This document shows, piece by piece, positions 1-6,775 of a DNA stretch of 59,880 bases. Position numbers and translations under genes: made by a program. The first letter of the stretch is position 1; each line of letters starts with the position of its first letter. Below the pieces are notes generated by a model that saw only the letters and a program-made list of their open reading frames with translations, was not told where the DNA came from and did not search any database. Source of the stretch: Muribaculaceae bacterium (GTDB taxonomy: Bacteria > Bacteroidota > Bacteroidia > Bacteroidales > Muribaculaceae). The stretch is from NCBI GenBank assembly GCA_009775125.1, contig VSPD01000011.1, forward strand, positions 1-59,880. Reading direction: 5' to 3'.

Positions 1-498
1 CTCCCCGACTCCCCAACTTCCAAACTCCCAAACTCCCCCACCCTCGACGCCTACAACGAAGCCGTGCATGCCTTCACAACCCTCGCCGACAGCATAGCCT
101 CGATGAAAAAGACCGCCAAGCCCGCCATCCCGGTCCTTTTCGCATCTCTCGCCGACTACGAAAACGGCATCGCCCCGGCCCGCACAGCCATACTCGGCCT
201 CGACCTCTCCGACGACAACAAGGCCCTGATGCTCAACCTCGCGTCAGAAATTGAAAAATTCCACGCCCACCGCCGGCCCGTCATCGACGCATGGCTCGCC
301 GCCACACCCGCCCAAGGCATCGCCGCCTACGCCGAAGCCGTGCGCATGCCCCTGCACCGCACCTTCGACGCCGACCTCGACGAACACATCTTCCAAGACC
401 CCTTCGACGGCTGCACCGTGGAATACGTCCACGAAATCGGCTACCACTTCCCCGGCAACACCCTCCACCCCTTCCGCAAAAAATCCAAAGTCTCTTAG
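1..498 (+). CDS. Hypothetical protein, 5' end uncertain or outside the window
   Basis: This reading frame is open from the first base to a TAG at 496-498. The first plausible start is a GTG at 64, which gives 144 residues, but the frame runs unbroken to the window edge, so the true start may lie upstream. The product is a soluble, Ala/Asp-rich, probably alpha-helical protein with no signal peptide or membrane segment. I do not recognise a family. Bases 1-41 belong to a Pro/Ser-encoding intergenic repeat seen at five other places in the window, which argues for a start after about 41. The stop codon overlaps the hairpin repeat that begins at 497. Confidence 0.55.
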   Translation, partial: LPDSPTSKLPNSPTLDAYNEAVHAFTTLADSIASMKKTAKPAIPVLFASLADYENGIAPARTAILGLDLSDDNKALMLNLASEIEKFHAHRRPVIDAWLAATPAQGIAAYAEAVRMPLHRTFDADLDEHIFQDPFDGCTVEYVHEIGYHFPGNTLHPFRKKSKVS

Positions 499-522
499 GA
501 ACACGAGCCTCCGGCTTGTGAC
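497..522 (+). repeat. CACAAGCC hairpin repeat, copy 1
   Basis: One of six loci carrying AGGAAC followed by a near-perfect hairpin with stem CACAAGCC / GGCTTGTG and loop TCC. In this copy the stem has one G mismatch (CACGAGCC). It begins inside the TAG stop codon of the preceding gene. Other copies are near 5190, 8611, 23351, 50593 and 55270. Confidence 0.8.
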
Positions 523-523
523 A

Positions 524-600
524 AATCGATATAATTCGACTTAATTCGACTTAAATCGAAATATCTCGAAAAAAATCGATTTCCCTCGAAATAAATCGCC
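524..600. repeat. AT-rich TCGA-periodic spacer
   Basis: The spacer before plsC holds about eight TCGA or ATCG units embedded in A/T runs at irregular spacing of roughly 8-12 bp. A similar TCGA-rich run occurs at 57319-57372. No promoter match is obvious here. Function unknown. Confidence 0.5.
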
Positions 601-623
601 CCCCTAAAATCCCCAAAATCAAA

Positions 624-1337
624 ATGCTTTTCTATCGCATATACCAGATTCTCGTAATGGTGCCCGTAATGCTCGTCGTCACCACCTTGGCCGCTATCGT
701 CACAATAATAGGCAGCGCGCTCGGCGGCGCACGCTGGTGGGGCTACTACCCGCAAATCATATGGGCACGCCTATTCTGCTGGCTCAACTTCGTCACCGTA
801 TCCGTCACCGGACACGAGAACATTCGCAAAAACACATCCTACGTCTTCGTAGCCAACCACCAGGGAGCCTTCGACATATTCTCCATCTACGGATGGCTCG
901 GCCACAACTTCCGCTGGATGATGAAAAAATCCCTCGAGAAAATCCCCCTCGTCGGCTTCTCATGCCGCATATCCGGGCAAGTCTATGTCGACAACTCCTC
1001 CCCCTCCGCCATCCGCGCCACCATGGCCGACGCCGAGCGGCAGCTCGACAAAGGCATGTCCGTCGTCGTCTTCCCCGAAGGGTCTCGAACCTTCACCGGC
1101 GCCGTCGGCCGCTTCAAGCGCGGAGCCTACACCCTCGCCGTAGAATTCGGCCTCCCCGTGGTGCCCGTCACCATCGACGGAGCCTTCCGCGTCATGCCGC
1201 GCACCGCCTTCGCCCCGCGGCCCGGCCATATCCGCCTCACAATCCACCGCCCCATCGAGGCCCCCGCCGACGGCCACGACCTCTCCACCCTCATCGACGC
1301 CTCCCGCGCCGCCATCCTCTCCTCCTTAGAAAAATAA
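624..1337 (+). CDS. plsC: 1-acyl-sn-glycerol-3-phosphate acyltransferase (PlsC family)
   Basis: A membrane-associated enzyme that transfers an acyl chain to lysophosphatidic acid to make phosphatidic acid in phospholipid synthesis. The 237-residue product has an N-terminal hydrophobic segment (about residues 8-32). The catalytic acyltransferase block NHQGAFD lies at 78-84 (the NHxxxxD motif, His79 and Asp84) and the phosphate-binding block FPEGSR at about 150-155. Size and motif spacing fit the family. The ATG at 624 follows a repeat-filled spacer, so it is probably transcribed alone. Other lysophospholipid acyltransferases share these motifs, so the exact acceptor is inferred. Confidence 0.9.
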   Translation: MLFYRIYQILVMVPVMLVVTTLAAIVTIIGSALGGARWWGYYPQIIWARLFCWLNFVTVSVTGHENIRKNTSYVFVANHQGAFDIFSIYGWLGHNFRWMMKKSLEKIPLVGFSCRISGQVYVDNSSPSAIRATMADAERQLDKGMSVVVFPEGSRTFTGAVGRFKRGAYTLAVEFGLPVVPVTIDGAFRVMPRTAFAPRPGHIRLTIHRPIEAPADGHDLSTLIDASRAAILSSLEK

Positions 1338-1652
1338 CCCCCGCCTTACACAATTCGCTACTTGGGACATTTCATACGTCTCTTTAAGGTTTTTTAACAC
1401 AGATTTTGCGGTACATTTAACACATCAAAACCGGAACATTTCATACATCGCCGTTTTCCCCCACCCTTTATAAGTCGTGTTGCATTGCAACACGGCTTAC
1501 CTCCTTATATGCAAATAATAATTAATAAACGTTAAAGTAGTGTTAAACACACATAATTCTACCTTCCACACCGTTAATAAACACTAATTTTGAAAAATAA
1601 ACATCAATATACATTTACCCTGCTCTAATCCGCCAACCAATCACTCAAACAT
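1338..1652. other. Intergenic region with short repeats and a hairpin
   Basis: No gene is seen in these 315 bp. There are three related units of the form GG-ACATTT-(C/A)A(T/C)AC (about 1366, 1412 and 1433). A 12-bp hairpin with one G-U pair lies at 1471-1497 (AAGTCGTGTTGC / GCAACACGGCTT, loop ATT). The hairpin lacks a T-run, so I do not call it a terminator. The rest is AT-rich leader for the next gene. Confidence 0.5.
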
Positions 1653-3608
1653 ATGAAAAAACTACTACTCCTTTTCGGGTTCCTAACCCTCCTTTTCGCC
1701 CTCCCCGCCACCGCGCAAAAAGGCGAAAAATCCTACACAATAGAATTTGCCACAAGCACAAGCGGCACCAATTCCATGAATGCATCAGCAATAATGGATG
1801 CCATTACAGAAGAAGGTAGGACTTTTGTCGAATCCATCAGTGACGCCAAATACATTTTTCCAGGCGGCACTGATGGCCTGCGGTTTGGCAACAGCAGCAA
1901 TAAAGGTGAATTTACAATAAACCTCACCGCAGCCGGAAAAGTAAAGGCCAAAAGAATTGTCGTAAATGCAAAGCAATATGGATCTGACGCCAACTGTAAA
2001 GTAAGCGGTCCTTTTAGCGCCACAAATTCACAAGCCCTCGAAAAAGATTTCAACGATTTTGTATTTACAAACTCCAATTATATTCTTAATCCTGCCATAG
2101 AATCCATTCGCCTTACCGTAACAACTAAACGCGGCTATATTAAATCCGTTACTGTCATATATGATGCCGAAGAAGGCGGCGATGGCGGTGAAACACCCGT
2201 TGATCCCGTTGACCCGGTTGATCCCGACCCCACCCCGAGCGATACACCTCAAACCCTATTCCATGAAACATTCGGTGATAACGGCGACAAAGCCAGAGAT
2301 TGGAGCGACGAATACTCCGTGAAATCCGGTGTTGAATCCGTTTACAAAGACATAAAATACACTATCACAAATGCCAAACAATCCAAAAATTCAGTAGGAA
2401 AAGAAAAATCCGGTTTGGCACAAAGTTCAGAAAAAACTCCTGCTTTATTTATCGCAGGACCCTTCCACCTATCATCAACAAAAGATGTTAAAATTTCTTA
2501 TCACTGGAAAGCCGCATCTATAAAAGGCACGTATACGGCAAAGATATTTTATTCCACTGATGAAGGTATAAATTATACTGAGATCGAACATTCATTTAAA
2601 CCTACAACCGCCTCTGCATTTGTAGAAGTAAAAGTATCACTACCCAATGAAGCATTAGTTAATAATACATATATTAAAATAGAGCTGAACACCAATGTTA
2701 AAGGTGCACAGGCTGTTATCGACGAATTCGATATTTCGGGTGTTCTCGTTACTCCTTCCACTACCGAAATTGCATATGACGACATAGCAAAAATCGCCGA
2801 CCTCGAAAACGGTGCAGAAGTTAAAATCACTGACGCATATGTTGTTGAAATTGATGGCGAAAAATCTGTCGTAGTCTACGACAAGTCTAATGGTAATATT
2901 TCAGCAATATACGCCATCGTTCTTGACGAAAATGCCGAACACAGCTTTGTCGCAAACCGCATCCACAATGTAATCGGTACCGTGGCTAAGGACGGCGAGA
3001 CAATCTCTATCGTCGACGCTGTGATTGCCGACTCCAACGACCCGATGCTCGCTATCGACACGATGCCCGCCATCTCGTTCGAAGAGAACGGTGAGCCGAC
3101 CCAGGGCGGAGCACAGTATATCCACAAGCCTGTGACCATCTCGCACGCTTTCCACGCTGCCGGAAACGCCACTATCTACTACACCCGCGACGGCTCTACG
3201 CCCAACATCAAGAATGCCCGTGAAGAAAACGCCGCCGCATCGGCCCGCTCTCGCGCCGAAGGCGAGGAGGAAGAAGCTCCCGTCGCCGACCCGACACTCG
3301 ACAAAGGCACATTTGTCTACTCCGGTCCATTCTACGCAATCCACCCCAACAACTGGCAAAACATCACTCACGGCAACCGTCTCGATATCAAAGCCGTAGT
3401 CGTGCCCACAATGGCAGGCGCACACCTCTGGAACTCTTCCGACGTGGCTGAGATGTCGCAAGGCATCACAACCGGCATCACCGACATCACCGCCGACGAC
3501 GCCAACGCCACCTACTATACCATCCAAGGCATCCGCGTCGACGCTCCCGCCGCAGGCAACATCTACATCCGCGTTGCCAACGGCCAAGCCTCCAAAGTAC
3601 GCTTCTAA
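1653..3608 (+). CDS. Secreted multidomain protein with a chitobiase-C-like module
   Basis: A 651-residue exported protein. Residues 1-21 are a typical signal peptide ending in PATA. Two beta-rich modules of about 150 residues follow, separated by a Pro/Asp linker (VDPVDPVDPDP) near residue 185-195. A segment near 490-520 (IYYTRDGSTPN) resembles the C-terminal beta-sandwich domain of chitobiase/hexosaminidase. The end (YTIQGIRVDAPAAGNIYIR, then KVRF) resembles the tails of other secreted proteins in this window. Base composition changes within the gene: the first two thirds are clearly AT-richer than the last third. Probably a surface or outer-membrane-associated protein; no enzyme motif recognised. 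Confidence 0.75.
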   Translation: MKKLLLLFGFLTLLFALPATAQKGEKSYTIEFATSTSGTNSMNASAIMDAITEEGRTFVESISDAKYIFPGGTDGLRFGNSSNKGEFTINLTAAGKVKAKRIVVNAKQYGSDANCKVSGPFSATNSQALEKDFNDFVFTNSNYILNPAIESIRLTVTTKRGYIKSVTVIYDAEEGGDGGETPVDPVDPVDPDPTPSDTPQTLFHETFGDNGDKARDWSDEYSVKSGVESVYKDIKYTITNAKQSKNSVGKEKSGLAQSSEKTPALFIAGPFHLSSTKDVKISYHWKAASIKGTYTAKIFYSTDEGINYTEIEHSFKPTTASAFVEVKVSLPNEALVNNTYIKIELNTNVKGAQAVIDEFDISGVLVTPSTTEIAYDDIAKIADLENGAEVKITDAYVVEIDGEKSVVVYDKSNGNISAIYAIVLDENAEHSFVANRIHNVIGTVAKDGETISIVDAVIADSNDPMLAIDTMPAISFEENGEPTQGGAQYIHKPVTISHAFHAAGNATIYYTRDGSTPNIKNAREENAAASARSRAEGEEEEAPVADPTLDKGTFVYSGPFYAIHPNNWQNITHGNRLDIKAVVVPTMAGAHLWNSSDVAEMSQGITTGITDITADDANATYYTIQGIRVDAPAAGNIYIRVANGQASKVRF

Positions 3609-3630
3609 ACACACTTCCCCCATAACATTC

Positions 3631-3668
3631 AAGCGCCGCTCCCCATCTTCGGGGCGCGGCGCTCTTTT
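3631..3668 (+). terminator. Rho-independent terminator
   Basis: GC-rich stem GCGCCGC (3633-3639) with GCGGCGC (3656-3662), extended by CCCC/GGGG, followed by TCTTTTATT. It sits 22 bp after the stop of the secreted protein. Confidence 0.8.
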
Positions 3669-3688
3669 ATTCCAAGATTCATGCAAAT

Positions 3689-3801
3689 ACGTTAGATTTC
3701 GTGTTTTTCACGTTAATTATCGCCAATTATCCATTAATCAAAATTAATGCCATAAGTATTAACTTTCATTTGTGACATACTTATTTACGGCTATTAACGT
3801 G
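3689..3801. repeat. AT-rich ACGTTAATT fold-back repeat, copy A
   Basis: An AT-rich element that starts with ACGTTA and ends with ATTAACGTG. Internally it has the palindrome CATTAATnnAAATTAATG and the segment TTATTTACGGC. It is related to copies at 3844-3947 and 25241-25339. Confidence 0.65.
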
Positions 3802-3843
3802 TTAATCAACATAATTATTTAATTCCCGAAATACACGAAGAAA

Positions 3844-3947
3844 ACGTTAATTTCGTGAATTAAAAAGATTTCGAGAATTTTTTTGCACTAATTATCGCCA
3901 ACTATCCATTAATTGAAATTAATGGCTTATTTACGGCAATTAACGTG
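3844..3947. repeat. AT-rich ACGTTAATT fold-back repeat, copy B
   Basis: Same family as copies A and C. It contains CATTAATTGAAATTAATGG and ends GGCAATTAACGTG just beyond the stop of the YrdC-type gene, so it lies in that gene's 3' region. Confidence 0.65.
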
Positions 3948-3954
3948 AAAGTGG

Positions 3955-4563
3955 CTACACCTCCACCTCGGCGATGCCTTGACGGAGTATCACGGGCGAG
4001 GCCGAGTCGGTGAGGTCGACCACCGTGGAGTGGTCTGTGCCGCCCTCGCCGCCGTCGACCATCAAGTCGGCGCAATGGGCATAGTGCATGCGGATGGCAT
4101 CGGGCGACGCCAGTTCGTCGGCATCGTCGATGTCGACCGACGCCGACAGTATCGGGTGCCCCAAGGCACGGGCCAGGGCGCACGCTATGGCATTGTCGGG
4201 CACGCGCACACCCACGGTCTTGCGCCCTTTCAGCACCTTGGGCAGCCGCGGCGACACAGGCAGCACGAAAGTGACCGGGCCGGGCAGCCATTCTTTCATA
4301 AGGCGGAAAGCGCGGTTGTCGATGCGCGCATATTCCGACGCCTGCGATATGTCGGCGCACACTATCGAGAGCAGCTGCTTGTCGGGAGCAACGCCCTTGA
4401 TGGCGCACAGCCGCTCGATGGCGCGGTTCGACAGCGCGTCGCAGCCCAGGGCATACACCGTGTCGGTGGGATACAAGATAATCTGTCCGTCGGAGAGAGC
4501 CTCCACGGCCGTGTCGACCACCCGCTCGTTGATCGATGTCGGAAAAATTTTAAGCGCCTGCAT
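3955..4563 (-). CDS. Sua5/YciO/YrdC family protein (threonylcarbamoyl-AMP synthase-type)
   Basis: This family makes threonylcarbamoyl-AMP from threonine, bicarbonate and ATP for the t6A37 tRNA modification. The 202-residue product carries the nucleotide-binding YPTDTVYALGCDA segment at about 31-43, a GPVTFVLP block, VGVRVPDN, and a late STVVDLT motif. The usual SAN motif is replaced by SASVDIDD, a pattern I associate with the Bacteroidetes YciO/YrdC branch. YciO-type function is therefore possible and TsaC identity is not certain. It lies 99 bp downstream of the DUF4332 gene on the same strand. Confidence 0.82.
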   Translation of the reverse strand: MQALKIFPTSINERVVDTAVEALSDGQIILYPTDTVYALGCDALSNRAIERLCAIKGVAPDKQLLSIVCADISQASEYARIDNRAFRLMKEWLPGPVTFVLPVSPRLPKVLKGRKTVGVRVPDNAIACALARALGHPILSASVDIDDADELASPDAIRMHYAHCADLMVDGGEGGTDHSTVVDLTDSASPVILRQGIAEVEV

Positions 4564-4599
4564 AATAGAAGAATTTTGTTCCGCAAATTACACAATTTT

Positions 4600-4634
4600 G
4601 GAGGATTACGCAAATAAAACATGCGCAATCCTCC
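4600..4634 (-). other. Strong intergenic hairpin between the DUF4332 and YrdC-type genes
   Basis: Bases 4600-4612 (GGAGGATTACGCA) pair with 4622-4634 (TGCGCAATCCTCC), leaving one A/C mismatch and a nine-base AT loop. On the minus strand it lies after the DUF4332 stop and before the YrdC start. It is followed by AAAATTGTG, not a T-run, so it may be a processing or attenuation structure and not a classical terminator. Confidence 0.5.
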
Positions 4635-4662
4635 AATCATGGTCAAATACCTTCAATAAGAT

Positions 4663-5070
4663 TCAATATTTCACGCGCGGCTCCATTTCCTTGGCCTGGT
4701 CGATCATGGCCTGGATTTCTTTTACCGAAGGCACGCGGTTGCAGAGGTTGCGTTCATTGTTCACCTCCTCGCAGGCGGCGGCAAGATTGCCGGCCACGCG
4801 GTGGCGCAGCTCCTTCACGGTGTCGACGCCCGCGGCCTCGAGCAACTCGGCAAACTGCCCGGCGATGCCGCGGATGCGGAACAGGTCGGCATGATTGGTC
4901 CATCTCAGAATCAGTTTTTCGGAGATGCCCGTAGCCTCGGCCAGGGCGGCACGTCCGCGGCGTGTCTCGCAGCGGTCGAGCAAATCGTCGGTGGTGCGGA
5001 TGCCGGCCTCTTGCAGTTTCTCGGCATATGCGGCGCCGATGCCCTCTATTTCATCAATCTTGTAACTCAT
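4663..5070 (-). CDS. DUF4332 helix-hairpin-helix-like protein
   Basis: A 135-residue cytoplasmic protein. I choose the ATG at 5070 (MSYKIDEIEGIG) over an upstream in-frame ATG at 5115, because homology-like sequence begins there and the extra 15 residues look like translated spacer. It contains two helix-hairpin-helix-like units: GIGAAYAEKLQEAGIRTTDDLL near the N-terminus and IRGIAGQFAELLEAAGVDTV in the middle. These are typical of DUF4332 proteins, which are related to nucleic-acid-binding HhH folds. No catalytic residues are evident. Role unknown, possibly nucleic-acid binding. Confidence 0.75.
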   Translation of the reverse strand: MSYKIDEIEGIGAAYAEKLQEAGIRTTDDLLDRCETRRGRAALAEATGISEKLILRWTNHADLFRIRGIAGQFAELLEAAGVDTVKELRHRVAGNLAAACEEVNNERNLCNRVPSVKEIQAMIDQAKEMEPRVKY

Positions 5071-5138
5071 GATTAAAATAATTTGGTTAAACGTTACATT
5101 AATAACAAATTGCACATCGTCATAGTTTTACCCGAAAA

Positions 5139-5170
5139 TTTGCAAAATCATAAAAAAAAACATACCTTTG
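5139..5170 (+). promoter_or_regulatory. Bacteroidetes-type promoter
   Basis: TTTG at 5139-5142, a 20-bp spacer, and TACCTTTG at 5163-5170 match the -33/-7 consensus TTTG / TAnnTTTG. It points to the nucleotidyltransferase gene at 5290, and the leader includes a hairpin repeat. Confidence 0.75.
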
Positions 5171-5189
5171 CTTTCCAAACTGTCTTCTC

Positions 5190-5243
5190 AGGAACACAAG
5201 CCTCCGGCTTGTGAAACATACCGCAAGCCTCAGGCCTACATTC
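5190..5243 (+). repeat. CACAAGCC hairpin repeat, copy 2
   Basis: AGGAACACAAGCC hairpin at 5190-5213, followed by a degenerate second half (GCAAGCCTCAGGCCTAC). It lies between the promoter at 5139 and the nucleotidyltransferase start, so it should be in the transcribed leader. Confidence 0.75.
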
Positions 5244-5289
5244 CCGGGTCCCAAAACATCAACCTCCTATCCACTGTTATAGCCTAAAA

Positions 5290-5598
5290 ATGCCAACTCT
5301 CTCAAAAGACATATTGATTTCACAACTCAAAGAAATTTTGCCGAGGTTTCCAATTCGAAAAGCCTGGCTATTCGGGTCATATGCCACCGGCGAAGCTACC
5401 CCCGAGAGCGATATCGATTTGCTTGTCGACTATGACAAAGACGATAATTTCACTCTTTTCACCATAGGAGGCATAATATCATCCATATCAAAATTTCTTG
5501 GCCATAGCGTTGACGTGGTTGAATCAGGGCACCTCCTTCCATTTGCCAACAACCATGTGGAACAGACTAAAATATTGATTTATGAGAGAGGCGCTTAA
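5290..5598 (+). CDS. MntA-like minimal nucleotidyltransferase
   Basis: A 102-residue minimal nucleotidyltransferase of the DNA polymerase beta-like fold. Around residues 29-46 it carries GSYATGEATPESDIDLLVD, which fits the GSx(10)DxD metal-binding signature. In MntA/HepT systems such proteins AMPylate and silence a HEPN RNase toxin. No HEPN gene is adjacent: the next gene is mscL. The gene is AT-richer than its neighbours and is bracketed by two different repeat elements (5190-5243 and 5631-5720). It may be the surviving half of a toxin-antitoxin pair, or may act with a partner elsewhere. Confidence 0.85.
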   Translation: MPTLSKDILISQLKEILPRFPIRKAWLFGSYATGEATPESDIDLLVDYDKDDNFTLFTIGGIISSISKFLGHSVDVVESGHLLPFANNHVEQTKILIYERGA

Positions 5599-5630
5599 TA
5601 ATTCAAATCATAAATCTTACAATTAAGAGT

Positions 5631-5720
5631 GTAGGGACGCACGGCTCGTGCGTCCGAAATAGAGTAACAAATTGATTGTTTATGAAATTTAATGCGGACG
5701 CACGAGCCGTGCGTCCCTAC
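5631..5720. repeat. 90-bp fold-back element with GTAGGGACGCACGG termini, copy 1
   Basis: Inverted terminal repeats of 26 bp (5631-5656 and 5695-5720) flank a 38-bp AT-rich centre. Each terminus is itself a hairpin (GGACGCACG / CGTGCGTCC). The second copy is at 24056-24147. No coding capacity; MITE-like architecture. Confidence 0.8.
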
Positions 5721-5768
5721 AATAGAAATAATTATCGAAATTTTAGACAACCTTTAACATATCCGCAC

Positions 5769-6200
5769 ATGAAAAAATTCTTCAGCGAATTCAAAGAGTT
5801 TGCCATGAAGGGCAACGTGGTCGACATGGCAGTCGGTGTTATCATCGGCGCCGCCTTCGGCAAAATTGTCACCTCGCTCGTCAACGACATCATCATGCCC
5901 CTCATCGGCCTTGCCACCGGAGGCATCAACTTCTCCGACCATAAATGGGTGATACAGCAAGCCGTGACCAAGGGCGAGGAAATCGTCACCCCCGAAGTGG
6001 CCGTCACATGGGGTGCATTCGTCCAGACTGTATTCGACTTTATAATAGTGGCCTTCTGCATCTTCGTTGCCATCAAGTTCGTCAACAAGCTCAAACGCGA
6101 GAAACCCGCCGAACCCGAGCCCGAAGCGCCCGCAGGACCCACCCAGGAAGAACTCCTCATCCAGATACGCGACATCCTCGCCAAAAACCAAAAACAATAA
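5769..6200 (+). CDS. mscL: Large-conductance mechanosensitive channel MscL
   Basis: An inner-membrane homopentameric channel that opens under membrane tension to release solutes during hypo-osmotic shock. The 143-residue product starts MKKFFSEFKEFAMKGNVVDMAVGVIIGAAFG, the hallmark amphipathic N-helix and pore-lining TM1. A periplasmic loop follows, then TM2 (FDFIIVAFCIFVAIKFV), and a charged C-terminal helix with a Pro/Glu linker. The ATG at 5769 is chosen because an upstream in-frame ATG (5676) would translate the fold-back repeat. The shikimate kinase gene follows within 5 bp, suggesting co-transcription. Confidence 0.95.
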   Translation: MKKFFSEFKEFAMKGNVVDMAVGVIIGAAFGKIVTSLVNDIIMPLIGLATGGINFSDHKWVIQQAVTKGEEIVTPEVAVTWGAFVQTVFDFIIVAFCIFVAIKFVNKLKREKPAEPEPEAPAGPTQEELLIQIRDILAKNQKQ

Positions 6201-6204
6201 ACCG

Positions 6205-6762
6205 TTGAGGCCCATATTCCTCATCGGATTCATGTGCTCGGGCAAAACCACGTTCGGGCAAGCTCTCGCCCGCCGGCTCGGCATGCGATTTATCGACCTC
6301 GACCAAGCCATCGAGGAGCGCGCCGGCATGTCGGTGGCCGAGATTTTCCACACCTTGGGCGAAGACCGCTTCCGAAGCCTCGAAGCCGAGATGGTCGACG
6401 AAATATGCCGCCTTACAGACACAATCGTTGCCACCGGAGGAGGCACCCCGTGCCGCCCCGGAATGATGCAGCGCCTCAACGCCGCAGGCCTCACCGTAGC
6501 GCTCCATGCCTGCCCCGGCCGACTATACCCCCGGCTAATGCTTGGCCGCCAAAGCCGGCCCCTGCTCGCCGAAGCCCGCAACGAGGAAGCCCTCCGCGGC
6601 ATTGTAGAGCCCCTGCTGTCGGAGCGGCAACATTTCTACGACATGGCAGCCGTCCGCTTCGACTCATCCCTGCTCGAAACCGAAGAAGAAATCGCCGCCT
6701 CCGTCGACCGATTCATCGCCACACCTGCTTTCAAGGCCGAATACCCGAACCAACAACCCTAA
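6205..6762 (+). CDS. aroK: Shikimate kinase
   Basis: Phosphorylates shikimate with ATP in the chorismate pathway. From a TTG start at 6205 the product is 185 residues (RPIFLIGFMCSGKTTFG). The Walker A motif GFMCSGKTT lies at about residues 8-16, the shikimate-binding FIDLDQAIEERAG follows, then the GGG of VATGGGTPCR, and the lid Arg region RLYPRLMLGRQSRPLL. The TTG is preferred because the only upstream in-frame ATG (6067) would overlap mscL by 134 bp and translate non-homologous sequence. It sits between mscL and the Ald-like gene in a tight same-strand run. Confidence 0.9.
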   Translation: MRPIFLIGFMCSGKTTFGQALARRLGMRFIDLDQAIEERAGMSVAEIFHTLGEDRFRSLEAEMVDEICRLTDTIVATGGGTPCRPGMMQRLNAAGLTVALHACPGRLYPRLMLGRQSRPLLAEARNEEALRGIVEPLLSERQHFYDMAAVRFDSSLLETEEEIAASVDRFIATPAFKAEYPNQQP

Positions 6763-6775
6763 CCAATCCTCCAAA

